From Aureococcus anophagefferens (Eukaryota; Sar; Pelagophyceae; Pelagomonadales; Pelagomonadaceae), in assembly GCF_000186865.1 (NCBI RefSeq), contig NW_008705566.1, positions 168,713-186,748 of the forward strand: 18,036 bases of DNA. The letters run 5' to 3'. Position numbers and translations under genes: made by a program. The first letter of the stretch is position 1. Each line of letters opens with the position of its first letter. The notes under the pieces were generated by a model that worked only from the letters and a program-made list of their open reading frames with translations, searched no databases and was not told the DNA's origin. Positions 1 to 7,073 of the stretch are shown in pieces.

Positions 1-11
1 CATTTGTTGTT

Positions 12-275
12 GGAGCGCGTCGAAAACATACGGTGGGCGTGTCTGGGCCGCCGGTACGGTCCACGGCGTCGGCGGGCGCCGCCCTGGCCCTCGGCGCCAC
101 GGTGTCGCGCTACGGCGGAGCGAGTTCGCGGCGCGCCGCGGCCGGATTCCCAGCGATTTCCAACGATCTTTCGGCGGAGCGCGTCGATCAGCATACGGTG
201 GGCGTGTGTGGGGCGCGGGTACGGTCCACGGCGTCGGCGGGCGCCGCTCTGGCCCCGGCGCCACGGCGTCGCGCT
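12..275. repeat. Duplicated ~100-bp segment (12-111 and 176-275)
   Basis: Two copies of a 100-bp sequence lie 164 bp apart. They share the core CATACGGTGGGCGTGT and then GTACGGTCCACGGCGTCGGC, and differ by scattered substitutions and two single-base indels that cancel out. The 64 bp between copies is not obviously repeated. Long open frames cross both copies, but their arginine- and alanine-rich translations look like GC-driven shadows. This could be part of a longer tandem array continuing to the left of the window. Confidence 0.75.
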
Positions 276-432
276 CGGTCCGAAACCGTTGCGGCTCGCG
301 CCGCCGGCACCGAATTGGTGCGCGCCGCGGGTCAGCGGCGTCCATGTGAACCCCTAGGACACGGTGTGACCGCCGGTGGGCCTCCAGGGGGCGCACACAT
401 CGCAAGACTTGGCCTGTCGGAGCCTCTTCCTC

Positions 433-550
433 AAACGCCGACACTGTCGGCGTTTCAGCTCCACCCCCGGCCAGCACGAAATAGGTGCCGTGTCCAAAAA
501 AGTGCCCTTTTTTCGTTACGTCCGACCCCGTCGATCACGATCGACCGGAC
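433..550. repeat. Cluster of three inverted repeats
   Basis: Three hairpin-forming repeats follow each other. The first is 433-442/446-455, with perfect 10-bp arms AAACGCCGAC and a 3-nt loop. The second is 496-502/507-513, with A6G/CT6 arms and a 4-nt loop. The third is 530-536/539-545, with GTCGATC/GATCGAC arms and a 2-nt loop, flanked by the outer pair GTCCG (520-524)/CGGAC (546-550). They lie 160-280 bp past the RPS17 stop codon in its direction of transcription. They may be 3'-end or termination structures, or remnants of a small element. Confidence 0.6.
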
Positions 551-668
551 GTCGCAGCCTGGCCAACCCAGCCACCGGCAGAAGACGGGCGCGAACTCCG
601 CTCGAACATGTGGCGAAAAGGATCGTTAGAGGTTGGTGTTTTTGGGGTGGCGCCGCGGGGGTCTCGGC

Positions 669-687
669 CCGGCCCGCGAGGGGCCGG
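669..687 (-). other. GC hairpin just past the RPS17 stop
   Basis: Perfect 7-bp arms (CCGGCCC at 669-675, GGGCCGG at 681-687) enclose a 5-nt loop, 27 nt beyond the RPS17 stop codon. In such GC-rich DNA this could arise by chance, so a role in 3'-end formation is only a possibility. Confidence 0.3.
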
Positions 688-713
688 CGGCCCGCGGGCG
701 CCGCGGCGCGCGC

Positions 714-1082
714 TTACGCGCTGTTGGAGACCTGGATGCCGGGGAGGTCCTTGAAGTCGAGGGCGTCGAGCATCTCCTTCGTGTCCGGGTCGATCTCGAC
801 GAAGTCCTGGTCGATGGCCGAGACCTCGGGCACGAAGTCCATTCGCCGTTCCCGCTCCTCCTCCTGGAGCTTGAGCGAGATGCCGCGGACGGGGCCGCGC
901 TGGATGCGCTTCATGAGGTGCGTGACGAAGCCCGCGATCTTGTTGCGCATGCGCTTGGAGGGCACGACGGCGACCTCGTCGCAGACGCGCTTGTTCGTGT
1001 GGAAGTCGACGCCGAGGCGCGAGTAGTACTTCTCGACGATGAGGCGCGCGGAGCGCTTGACCGTCTTCGTGCGGACGCCCAT
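714..1082 (-). CDS. RPS17: 40S ribosomal protein eS17
   Basis: Structural protein of the small cytosolic ribosomal subunit. The 122-aa product matches eS17 almost from end to end. It starts [13 protein letters not shown], contains [11 protein letters not shown], then the very conserved [19 protein letters not shown] and [10 protein letters not shown], and ends after the family's [13 protein letters not shown] segment (here [14 protein letters not shown]). It is somewhat shorter at the C-terminus than animal eS17, which has about 135 aa. The ATG at 1082 sits in CCACCATGGG, an ideal eukaryotic initiation context, and the stop is TAA. The coding region is a single uninterrupted exon. Its promoter should lie in 1083-1646, a stretch shared only with the 3' end of the aquaglyceroporin gene. 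A non-ribosomal function is very unlikely. Confidence 0.97.
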   Translation of the reverse strand: MGVRTKTVKRSARLIVEKYYSRLGVDFHTNKRVCDEVAVVPSKRMRNKIAGFVTHLMKRIQRGPVRGISLKLQEEERERRMDFVPEVSAIDQDFVEIDPDTKEMLDALDFKDLPGIQVSNSA

Positions 1083-1646
1083 GGTGGATGAAACCTGAGC
1101 ACGCGGGGCGTCGGGCGTCGCGGTCCGGCGCGGCGGTCGTCTCTCTTTTACTCTCTCGGCGGCCGGCCGGCGCCGCGCTCCGACGTCGCCGCCGCCGGCC
1201 CGCCGCGCGCCCCCTCAGGGGTCGGCGGCGGAGCGAGCGGCGCCGTCGCCGCCGTCGCCGCCGCAACCGCTCGGTGTATTAACGCTCCGTCCGCGCCCGC
1301 GAGCCCGCCGCGCACCGCGGTCCTCGCGATGGAGGCCGCGGCGCGGGAGAGCGTCGGCGAGGCGGCGAATGAGCGAACCGACGGCGCGGCGACGTCAGCG
1401 TCGGAGCGGGGCGTCGTCCATGGCACGTCTGCTCAATCGACGCATATCTCTGCTAGTGGCGGCCAAAGCGGCTGCAGACGCGGGCCATTGCGGTGAGCGA
1501 GCTTTTTGGGCGAGGCGAGGGGACGACTTTGCCCCGGCCAGCTCGGGGGCCGGGGGTAAAACCAAGCGCACAAGTTTCTCCCCCCGGGCCCGCAGAACTA
1601 AACCAAAGGTGTGTCTTAGCGGCACACATCAAAAAAGCCCCCCCAC
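1083..1646. promoter_or_regulatory. Intergenic stretch with the presumed RPS17 promoter
   Basis: This 564-bp gap holds the upstream region of RPS17 (transcribed leftwards) and the 3' region of the aquaglyceroporin gene. Visible features are a pyrimidine tract GTCTCTCTTTTACTCTCTC near 1138 (GA-rich on the RPS17 strand), a GCC/GTC triplet microsatellite at about 1240-1266, and an AT-rich island GGTGTATTAACG near 1274, about 190 bp upstream of the RPS17 ATG. Next to the aquaglyceroporin stop there is a small GTGTG/CACAC inverted repeat (1609-1613/1623-1627). I see no convincing gene here on either strand. Confidence 0.45.
1240..1266. repeat. GCC/GTC triplet microsatellite
   Basis: An imperfect run of CGC, CGT and CGG-type triplets (GCCGTCGCCGCCGTCGCC and so on) upstream of RPS17. 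It opens long arginine-rich frames on both strands, which explains several false ORFs around it. Confidence 0.6.
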
Positions 1647-2447
1647 TCACGCGTCGAGCAGGCCCTTGAAGGCCTTGAACGCGGAGCAGCCGACGAAGGC
1701 GCCCGCGAGGGGCCCCGCGGAGTAGATCCAGGCCGGCTGCGCGGTCGCGACCTTCGGGCCCGAGGCCAGCGCCGTGATGAGGCGCGGGCCGAAGTCGCGG
1801 GCCGGGTTCATGCCGCAGCCGGAGATTGTGCCCGTGGCGACGATGAGCAGCGCGACGGTGCCGCCGACGAAGAGCGGCCCCGCGTCTTTCCCCGGGAACG
1901 CGAGGTCGTCGTCGTTGATGGAGTTGATGAGGAAGAGGAGCGTCGCCGTCGTGCCGACCTCCGTGAGGAAGAGGCCCCGGTGGGACAGCGCCGCCGCGTC
2001 GTGGCCGACGCCGAACGCGCCCGCCCAGACCGCGCCGCGCTCCGCCGCGGTCTTCGCCGCGGCCTCCTGGGAGCGGATCGCGTTCTTGAACATGCCGAAG
2101 TTGAGCACCGCCGCCGCCGTCGCGCCGACGACCTGGCTGAAGACGAACGCCGCGGCCTTGCTTGACGACACGCCCGAGTCGTCGGGCATGTTCAGCGCGT
2201 ACGACGTCGCCGTGATCGCCGGGTTGAGGTGCGCGCCGGAGATCTCGCGCGTCGAGCAGGCGCCCATGACCACGGACCCGCCGAAGCACGCCGCGACGGC
2301 GGGGTTCGTGATCTGCGACGCCGGCGCGTACTTGGAGGCGGCCACGGCGCCGCAGCCGCCGGCGACGATGCAGAACGTGCCAAAGGCCTCGGCCACGCAC
2401 TGCGCGAGGAGGCTGTACTCCTTTTTCGGCGGCTCTTCGGTGGCCAT
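1647..2447 (-). CDS. Aquaglyceroporin (MIP family channel)
   Basis: Membrane channel for glycerol, water or other small neutral solutes. The 266-aa product has the MIP-family inverted repeat with both pore motifs: GAHLNPAIT (NPA at about residues 75-77) and GCGMNPARDFGPR (NPA at about 214-216). The Asp directly after NPAR and the FGPR that follows are the mark of the GlpF-type glycerol-conducting subgroup rather than strict water channels. Hydrophobic segments fit six membrane helices plus two half-helices. The frame runs upstream to a GTG at 2543 and an ATG at 2531, but I chose the ATG at 2447. It gives MATEEPPKKEYSLL directly before the first helix, has G at +4, and yields the usual family length. 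The stop is TGA and the coding region is one exon. The exact solute cannot be told from sequence. Confidence 0.93.
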   Translation of the reverse strand: MATEEPPKKEYSLLAQCVAEAFGTFCIVAGGCGAVAASKYAPASQITNPAVAACFGGSVVMGACSTREISGAHLNPAITATSYALNMPDDSGVSSSKAAAFVFSQVVGATAAAVLNFGMFKNAIRSQEAAAKTAAERGAVWAGAFGVGHDAAALSHRGLFLTEVGTTATLLFLINSINDDDLAFPGKDAGPLFVGGTVALLIVATGTISGCGMNPARDFGPRLITALASGPKVATAQPAWIYSAGPLAGAFVGCSAFKAFKGLLDA

Positions 2448-2648
2448 CGTGCTGGTTGCGAGCGAGGCGGCGACGGCGCGGTGGTGGTGCCGGGGCGAGC
2501 ACCAGAATCGAGAAACGCGTTGTTGAGGCATTGTTGAAGGCACCGTGACGCCGCGCCAAGACTGCGCCGGTCAACGACTCGCGCGCTCGTAAAGCAGCTC
2601 GCCTCTTCGGGACTCGTCGGCGGCCGAAACTCTCGCGCTGCGATCACA
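2448..2648 (-). promoter_or_regulatory. Gap holding the aquaglyceroporin promoter
   Basis: About 200 bp between the stop of the VPS9-domain gene and the ATG of the aquaglyceroporin gene. It is less GC-rich than the coding regions and must hold the 3' end of one gene and the promoter of the next. I see no clear TATA box. An in-frame ATG at 2531 would add 28 residues to the channel if used. Confidence 0.4.
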
Positions 2649-4322
2649 TTACAACGGCCGCAGCTCCAGGGCCCCCTCGTCCCTCGGCTCGTCCCTCGGC
2701 TCGGGCTCGTCCTCCGCGACTGCGTCGCGCCGCGCGTCGCCCGAGGACACGTACTCGACGGCGGCGTCGAACATGGTGAGGTAGTAGCCCGGCTCGCTCT
2801 GGAGCATGAGCGGGTCCGCGAGGGCCCAGAGCGTCGCCCGCGCGAGGAGCGGCCGCCGGTCTAGGCTCGCGTGGACGACGGCGAAGATGAGCACGGGCAG
2901 GAAGTCGTCCGCGGCGAGGAACGTCGGCACCGCGCCGTCGCCGCGGTCGCCGCCCGCGAGGTCCCGCGCGCGCACCAGGGCCGCGTGCTCGTCGTGGATG
3001 CACCGCGCCGCGTCGACGATGGCCGCAAGTTGCGCGTTCGGCGCGTCCGACGCGTCGAGCGCGCCGAGCGCGCGCACGGCCGGCCGCCAGTAGCCCGCGC
3101 CGTCGAGCCCCCTGGGCAGGCCCAGCTTCGCCGGGGGCACGGCCCGCAGCTCCAGGCGCCGCGCCGCGAAGCGCGCCTCCGCGGCCGCGTCGACGCCGAG
3201 CCGCCTCTGGAGCGCGGGCAGCAGGGGGACGACGACGCAGTCCTCCAGGAGCCGCGCGAGCGTCTCCTCCACCGACGGCAGGGCGCCGTCGTCGTCGCCG
3301 CCGCCCAGGACCCGCAGCGAGCTCCGCCGCCGCCGCACGGGCGCGTCGACGGCGAGGCTCTCGAACTCCGCGAGGCGGTGCTCCATCATGTAGTCGTGGA
3401 GCCCGTCGACGAAGGCGCGGATGGGCGCGCCCCGCGCCTTGGCCTTGGCCGAGTCCCGCCGGGACCCGGACCGCGGGCGCGACGTCGCGAGCGTCACGTG
3501 GGGCACCGCGCCCGCCAAGATCCGCGACTGCGCGTGGACGAACCGCTTCACCGCGCGGCCCTCGGGCGCGGCCGCGTCGAGCAGGATCTTGCTGAGGGCC
3601 ACGCCGATGCGCGCCTCCTCGGACTCGCCCGTCATGGCCTCGAGCTTCCGCGCGCGCCGCGACGGGGACCGCGGCGCCGCGACGGGACGCGCGGACCCGT
3701 CCGTCCCGGGCGGCGCGCGGAGCAGCGCCGCGTCGGACACGGCGGGCCCGCGGCGCCGGCGCGGCAGGACGGCACGCGCACCGCCGTCCTCGCCGCCGCG
3801 CCGCCGGCTCGCGTCGACGCGCGCCGCGAGCTCGCGCGCGACCTGGGGCGCGAGCGGCGTCACGTACTCGTAGTCTACGTCGTTGAAGTAGGACACGCAG
3901 AGCTTGTCCGCGCCGACGAGGTAGGTCGCGGCGACGTCGCCGTAGGGGTGGAAGCGCCGCACGAGGTCCGCGCCGGACCGCGACACCTTGACGTGCCTGA
4001 GGCCGTCGGGCCGGAGGCCCAGCACGCGGCGGTCGCGCCGGCTGTGGAAGTTCTCGCGCAGGTTGTTGAGCTTGAGGACGTCGTAGCGCAGCTCCTCGGC
4101 GAGGGCCGCGGGCCAGCCGTCGTCCGTCGCACCCGACGGCCGCCGCACGACCTCGCTGGGCCGCCAGGTTTCGTCGGCGTGGTCGTCGTCGCCGTGGTCG
4201 CTGTCGTCGCCCGGGTCCTCGACGGCGCCGAAGAGCTGCTGGCCCAGGGACGCGTGCGGCGCGATGGCGAGGCCGGCGACGTCGGGCGGTGGTGCATCGG
4301 GCTGCTCGACGAGGGCCGCCAT
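2649..4322 (-). CDS. VPS9-domain protein, probable Rab5-type GEF
   Basis: Probable guanine-nucleotide exchange factor for endosomal Rab GTPases. The 557-aa product ends in a VPS9 domain. Its hallmark is at about residues 468-525: FLAADDFLPVLIF, then PLMLQSEPGYYLTMFDAAV. The acidic pair at 472-473, Pro476, Tyr513-514 and Thr516 match the positions that contact the GTPase in Rabex-5-type proteins. A helical region (about 270-460) fits the rest of the VPS9 core and its supporting helices. Residues about 97-160 (VLGLRPDGLRHVKVS through VARELAARV) look by eye like a PH-like or FERM C-lobe fold, which is a weaker call. The N-terminus has an Asp/His-rich stretch and the tail is acidic. The ATG at 4322 lies in ACGATGGCG, but only 35 bp separate it from the stop of the upstream gene, so this may be the 3' part of a larger gene. 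Confidence 0.85.
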   Translation of the reverse strand: MAALVEQPDAPPPDVAGLAIAPHASLGQQLFGAVEDPGDDSDHGDDDHADETWRPSEVVRRPSGATDDGWPAALAEELRYDVLKLNNLRENFHSRRDRRVLGLRPDGLRHVKVSRSGADLVRRFHPYGDVAATYLVGADKLCVSYFNDVDYEYVTPLAPQVARELAARVDASRRRGGEDGGARAVLPRRRRGPAVSDAALLRAPPGTDGSARPVAAPRSPSRRARKLEAMTGESEEARIGVALSKILLDAAAPEGRAVKRFVHAQSRILAGAVPHVTLATSRPRSGSRRDSAKAKARGAPIRAFVDGLHDYMMEHRLAEFESLAVDAPVRRRRSSLRVLGGGDDDGALPSVEETLARLLEDCVVVPLLPALQRRLGVDAAAEARFAARRLELRAVPPAKLGLPRGLDGAGYWRPAVRALGALDASDAPNAQLAAIVDAARCIHDEHAALVRARDLAGGDRGDGAVPTFLAADDFLPVLIFAVVHASLDRRPLLARATLWALADPLMLQSEPGYYLTMFDAAVEYVSSGDARRDAVAEDEPEPRDEPRDEGALELRPL

Positions 4323-4357
4323 CGTCGGGGCAGCCTGTCTGTCACCCGAACATCGCC
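4323..4357 (-). other. 35-bp junction between two same-strand genes
   Basis: Between the TAA of the 710-aa gene (4358-4360) and the ATG of the VPS9 gene there is no room for a normal promoter or 3' end. On the minus strand the junction reads TC, GTAAGG, 11 nt, GTGACAG, ACAG. Removing the 23 nt from GTAAGG to GTGACAG would remove the stop codon and join the two frames exactly (A-S-Q-A-A-P-T-M-A-A). A 23-nt intron would be extraordinarily short, so a sequencing indel, a longer intron or two compact genes are all live options. Confidence 0.5.
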
Positions 4358-6490
4358 TTACGACGCCGTGGCCGGGGGTCGCGACCGCGGGCGGCTCGGC
4401 GGCCGCGGCGCGTCCCGGTCCGGGCCCCGGCTCCCCGGCCGGCTCGGCGGCCGCGGCGCGTCCGCGGCGTCCCGGCCCCGGTCCCGGGGCCGGCTCCCCG
4501 GACGGCTCGGCGGCCGGCCGTTCGCGTCGCGGTTCTCGTCGCCGCCGTCGCGGGGCGGCGCGTCCGGCAGGAGCTCCGGCGGGACGAGCTCCCCCGTGCG
4601 CTCGAAGTGGTCCATGGCGCGCCGCTCGCCGGGCGTCGCGTCGTCGTCCGGCGCCGCGCGCGCGAGCGTCCCCGCGACGAGCGCCTCGACGCGGACCCGG
4701 TCGCCGTCGTCGAGCGTCGCGACGACGCGGCGGAGGAGCGCCTCGTCCGCGAGCCCCAGGACGCAGGCGAAGGCCGCCGCGTTGTCCTCGTCGCGCAGCT
4801 CCGTCTCGAGGTGGTGCGCTAAAATCTCGACGTCGTCGTCGCCCTTGTCCGGCCGCGCGAGCGTCGCCGCGAGCAGCGCCTCGTAGGCCGCGGCCCAGGC
4901 CTCGTCGGCCCGCGCCTGGTCCGCGGCGTCGGCCCAGGGCACGACGCGCCGCGCGGGCCCCGCGAGCGCGAAGCGGAACGCGCGCCGCTCGCTGCCCGCG
5001 AGCTCCGCGACGTCGAGGTTCGCGAGCACGGCGAGGAGCGGCGCGTCGTCGTCGGGGACGACCTCGCGGCCCTTCTCCGTGGCGACGTAGGGCCCGAGGA
5101 GGCGGCAGGCCGGCGGCGCGCCGTCGTAGAGCGCGTCCTGGAGGCCCGCGGGCGCCGCGTCGAGCGCGTCCGGCGACGCGGCCGCGAGGTAGTCCAACGC
5201 CTCGCGCATGAGCGCGGGCGCGCGGGGCCGCCAGAAGGCGCCCCTCGAGCCGTGGACGGCGTGCTCGAGGACGGCCATGCCCGCGGCCGCGGCGCGCGCG
5301 TCGCCGACGATCGCCGCCGCGCCCGCGGCGTCCGGCGCCTCGCCCGCTAAACAGTTCGTCGCGAGCGCGAGCCACGTGCGCACAAAGGGCTCGACGGCGT
5401 CGACGACGGCGTCCTCGACGCGCCGGTACTCGGCCCGGGCCGCGTCGCCCGCGGCGGCGTCGTGCGCGCCCGGCAGCAGGCCCGCGCACGCGCACACCGC
5501 GCACAGCGTCTCCCCCGCGCCGGAGCCGTCGCGGAGCGCGCGCGCGGCGACGTCCAGCAGGCCCGCGGCGACGCAGGGCACGGGCCGCGCTTCGCCGCGG
5601 CACTGGAGCGCCGCCAGCGCGCCGCCGGCCTCGAGCGCGAGGAGCCGGAGCTCGGGCCGCCTCCGGTCGGCGACCCAGAACGCGACGTCGCGCGTCGTCT
5701 CCTCGCTCCAGCGCAGCGCCGCCGCCGGCAGGCCCGCGGCGACGGCGGCGACGAGGAAGAGGGCGAGGGCGACGGGCGACGTGAGGTCGTCGTCGTCGTC
5801 CGCGGGGCCGGGGAGCCACGGCCGCGCGCGGAGCGCCTTCGTCTTCGCGGCCGCGACGGCGTCGACGCGGAGCCGCAGCGCCCGCGACACGCCCGCGAGC
5901 ATGTTCTCGACGACGCGCGCCGCCGCGAAGACGCCGCCGCTGCGCGCGCGCACGACGCAGACCGCGAGCGCGTCGCGGAGCTCGTAGAAGTCCGCCGCGT
6001 CGTCCGCGCCGCCGCGGAGCGCCCGCGCGAGCCCCGCGGCGGCGGGCCCGGCGAGCGCCGGCGCGTGCGCCGCGTCGAGGCCGAACGCGAAGCCCGACCA
6101 CGCGGGCCCGGCCGCCGTCGCGAGCGCCGGCGGCGCGTCGCGCTCGCCGACGTAGCAGACGAACGTCGGCCCCGGCGGCGGCGCGCGCGCCGCCGCGGAC
6201 GCCGCGAGCCGCCACGTCAGCGCCCAGCGGCGGTCCGCGTCGTCGTCGTCGACCTTGAGCGCCGCGACCGCCGCGAGCACGAAGGCCGGCGGCTCGGGCG
6301 CGGCGTCCGTGTCGAAGCGCAGGCCGGCGCGCGCCAGCGCAGCGTCGCGCCAGGCCTCCCAGGCGTCGCGCGCGTCGTCGAGGTCCTCGAGGCGCGCCCA
6401 GGCGTCGCGGATGGCGGCGTCCTGGGCCGGCGGGGCTGCCGTCGGCGGCGGCAGCAGCGCGGGCGCGCTCACGCTCGCTTGGAGCTCCAT
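4358..6490 (-). CDS. Unrecognised 710-aa alpha-helical protein
   Basis: I do not recognise this protein. The frame is open for 710 codons from an ATG at 6490 (context AATCATGGAG) to a TAA. The translation starts MELQASVSAPALLPPP and is rich in Ala, Leu, Arg and Asp with regularly spaced hydrophobic positions, suggesting a solenoid of helices (HEAT/ARM-like at most). No catalytic motif or clear membrane segment is visible. The last 60 or so residues switch to a Pro/Arg/Ser/Gly tail with three RPPSRPGSR-like repeats. It is probably a real gene: it follows a divergent promoter-like GC dip and the helical pattern is kept throughout. The opposite strand is also long and open here, a GC effect. It may be the N-terminal half of a fusion with the VPS9 protein, with the tail as a flexible linker. 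Confidence 0.7.
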   Translation of the reverse strand: MELQASVSAPALLPPPTAAPPAQDAAIRDAWARLEDLDDARDAWEAWRDAALARAGLRFDTDAAPEPPAFVLAAVAALKVDDDDADRRWALTWRLAASAAARAPPPGPTFVCYVGERDAPPALATAAGPAWSGFAFGLDAAHAPALAGPAAAGLARALRGGADDAADFYELRDALAVCVVRARSGGVFAAARVVENMLAGVSRALRLRVDAVAAAKTKALRARPWLPGPADDDDDLTSPVALALFLVAAVAAGLPAAALRWSEETTRDVAFWVADRRRPELRLLALEAGGALAALQCRGEARPVPCVAAGLLDVAARALRDGSGAGETLCAVCACAGLLPGAHDAAAGDAARAEYRRVEDAVVDAVEPFVRTWLALATNCLAGEAPDAAGAAAIVGDARAAAAGMAVLEHAVHGSRGAFWRPRAPALMREALDYLAAASPDALDAAPAGLQDALYDGAPPACRLLGPYVATEKGREVVPDDDAPLLAVLANLDVAELAGSERRAFRFALAGPARRVVPWADAADQARADEAWAAAYEALLAATLARPDKGDDDVEILAHHLETELRDEDNAAAFACVLGLADEALLRRVVATLDDGDRVRVEALVAGTLARAAPDDDATPGERRAMDHFERTGELVPPELLPDAPPRDGGDENRDANGRPPSRPGSRPRDRGRDAADAPRPPSRPGSRGPDRDAPRPPSRPRSRPPATAS
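4392..4516 (-). repeat. Repeats encoding RPPSRPGSR-type tail
   Basis: The 14-mer CGGCTCGGCGGCCG (plus strand) recurs at 4392, 4440 and 4503, giving units of 48 and 63 bp with largely shared sequence between them. On the coding strand these spell Pro-Pro-Ser-Arg-Pro-Gly-Ser-Arg units at the C-terminus of the 710-aa protein. In-frame unit sizes (multiples of 3) suggest growth by in-frame duplication. Confidence 0.75.
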
Positions 6491-6632
6491 GATTATCGTT
6501 GGGCGTCCATTATGAACTCGATGGTTGAAGTGCACGGACGGCTTCTGATCCGATGTTGATGACGAGAATCGAGCTGCTCGTGAGCTGAGGTGCGGGCTGC
6601 GTCGCGGCACGCGCGCCGTGAACATCGTTGCC
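6491..6632. promoter_or_regulatory. Divergent promoter region
   Basis: This 142-bp gap lies between two head-to-head genes, the 710-aa protein (minus) and the thioredoxin-like protein (plus). Its base composition is clearly less GC-rich than either flank (GATTATCGTTGG, TGATGACGAGAATC), which supports a shared bidirectional promoter. It contains the inverted pair CCAT and ATGG around 6508-6524. I see no clear TATA box. Confidence 0.55.
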
Positions 6633-7067
6633 ATGCACGCGTTCGCGTGGACGGCGTGGACGCTCTGCGCGGGCCTCCGACCAACATCCAACAGAAGACC
6701 TGTATCCGCCGTGCGCCGCGCGGCGGTGCGCGAGTTCGAGTCGCTGGACCACTTCGAGGCGGCGGTGGAGAGCGCCGCCGGCGACCGGCTGCTCGTCGTC
6801 GACTTTTCGACGAGCACGTGCGTGCCCTGCCAGAAATTCGCGCCGCAGCTCGAGCGCGTCGCCGAGTACTATCCCGAGTGCTCCTTCTTCGCCGTCGTCG
6901 GCGACCGGTCCGACGTCGCCCGGCGCATCGCGCGATCCTGCGACGTCAGCGAGGTGCCGACGTTCTTCCTCTACAAGGACGGCGAGCGGCGGCGGCGGAT
7001 GACCGGCGGCAAGCTCACGTCCATGGACCTCATCGACGCCATCGAGGACCTCAAGTACGCCAAGTAA
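6633..7067 (+). CDS. Thioredoxin-like protein with CVPC active site
   Basis: Small thiol-disulfide oxidoreductase of the thioredoxin fold, 144 aa. The core runs from about residue 33 to 144: strand LLVVDFSTST, active site CVPC (Cys63, Cys66) followed by QKFAPQLERVA, then SEVPTFFLYKDGE with the cis-proline at about 109. The Trp that normally precedes the CxxC is replaced by Thr (TCVPC rather than WCGPC), which should shift redox potential and partner choice. The first 30 or so residues (MHAFAWTAWTLCAGLRP, then an Arg/Ser-rich stretch) look like a targeting sequence, secretory or plastid; I cannot tell which. An upstream in-frame GTG at 6618 is not a likely eukaryotic start; the ATG at 6633 is the first. 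The stop is TAA, 6 bp before the stop of the convergent neighbour. Confidence 0.88.
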   Translation: MHAFAWTAWTLCAGLRPTSNRRPVSAVRRAAVREFESLDHFEAAVESAAGDRLLVVDFSTSTCVPCQKFAPQLERVAEYYPECSFFAVVGDRSDVARRIARSCDVSEVPTFFLYKDGERRRRMTGGKLTSMDLIDAIEDLKYAK

Positions 7068-7073
7068 CCCGCG
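7068..7073. other. 6-bp gap between convergent stop codons
   Basis: The TAA of the plus-strand thioredoxin-like gene (7065-7067) and the TAA of the minus-strand sulfotransferase-exostosin gene (7076-7074) are separated by six bases. Both 3' untranslated regions must therefore run into the coding sequence of the other gene. Confidence 0.85.

Larger units (their letters stand above)
1..713. other. Gene-free stretch downstream of RPS17
   Basis: I find no protein that I can support here. Several overlapping frames are open for 60-200 codons on both strands, but they have no recognisable domain and several begin at non-ATG codons. What the stretch does hold is the 100-bp duplication at its left end and four short inverted repeats between 433 and 687. 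The part nearest 713 must include the 3' untranslated region of the minus-strand RPS17 gene; no AATAAA signal is visible. Confidence 0.55.

Noticed and set aside
1369..1725. 118-codon plus frame between RPS17 and the channel gene
   Set aside because: It runs into the 3' end of the channel gene on the opposite strand, has no domain, and its composition is Arg/Ala/Ser-rich like other chance frames here.
1453..2574. 373-codon minus frame overlapping the aquaglyceroporin
   Set aside because: It is another frame of the same strand, Arg/Gly-rich, while the channel frame has both NPA motifs.
2871..4886. 671-codon open frame on the plus strand
   Set aside because: It is antisense to the VPS9 gene and part of the 710-aa gene. 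The VPS9 motif on the minus strand settles which strand is coding, and the plus translation is low complexity.
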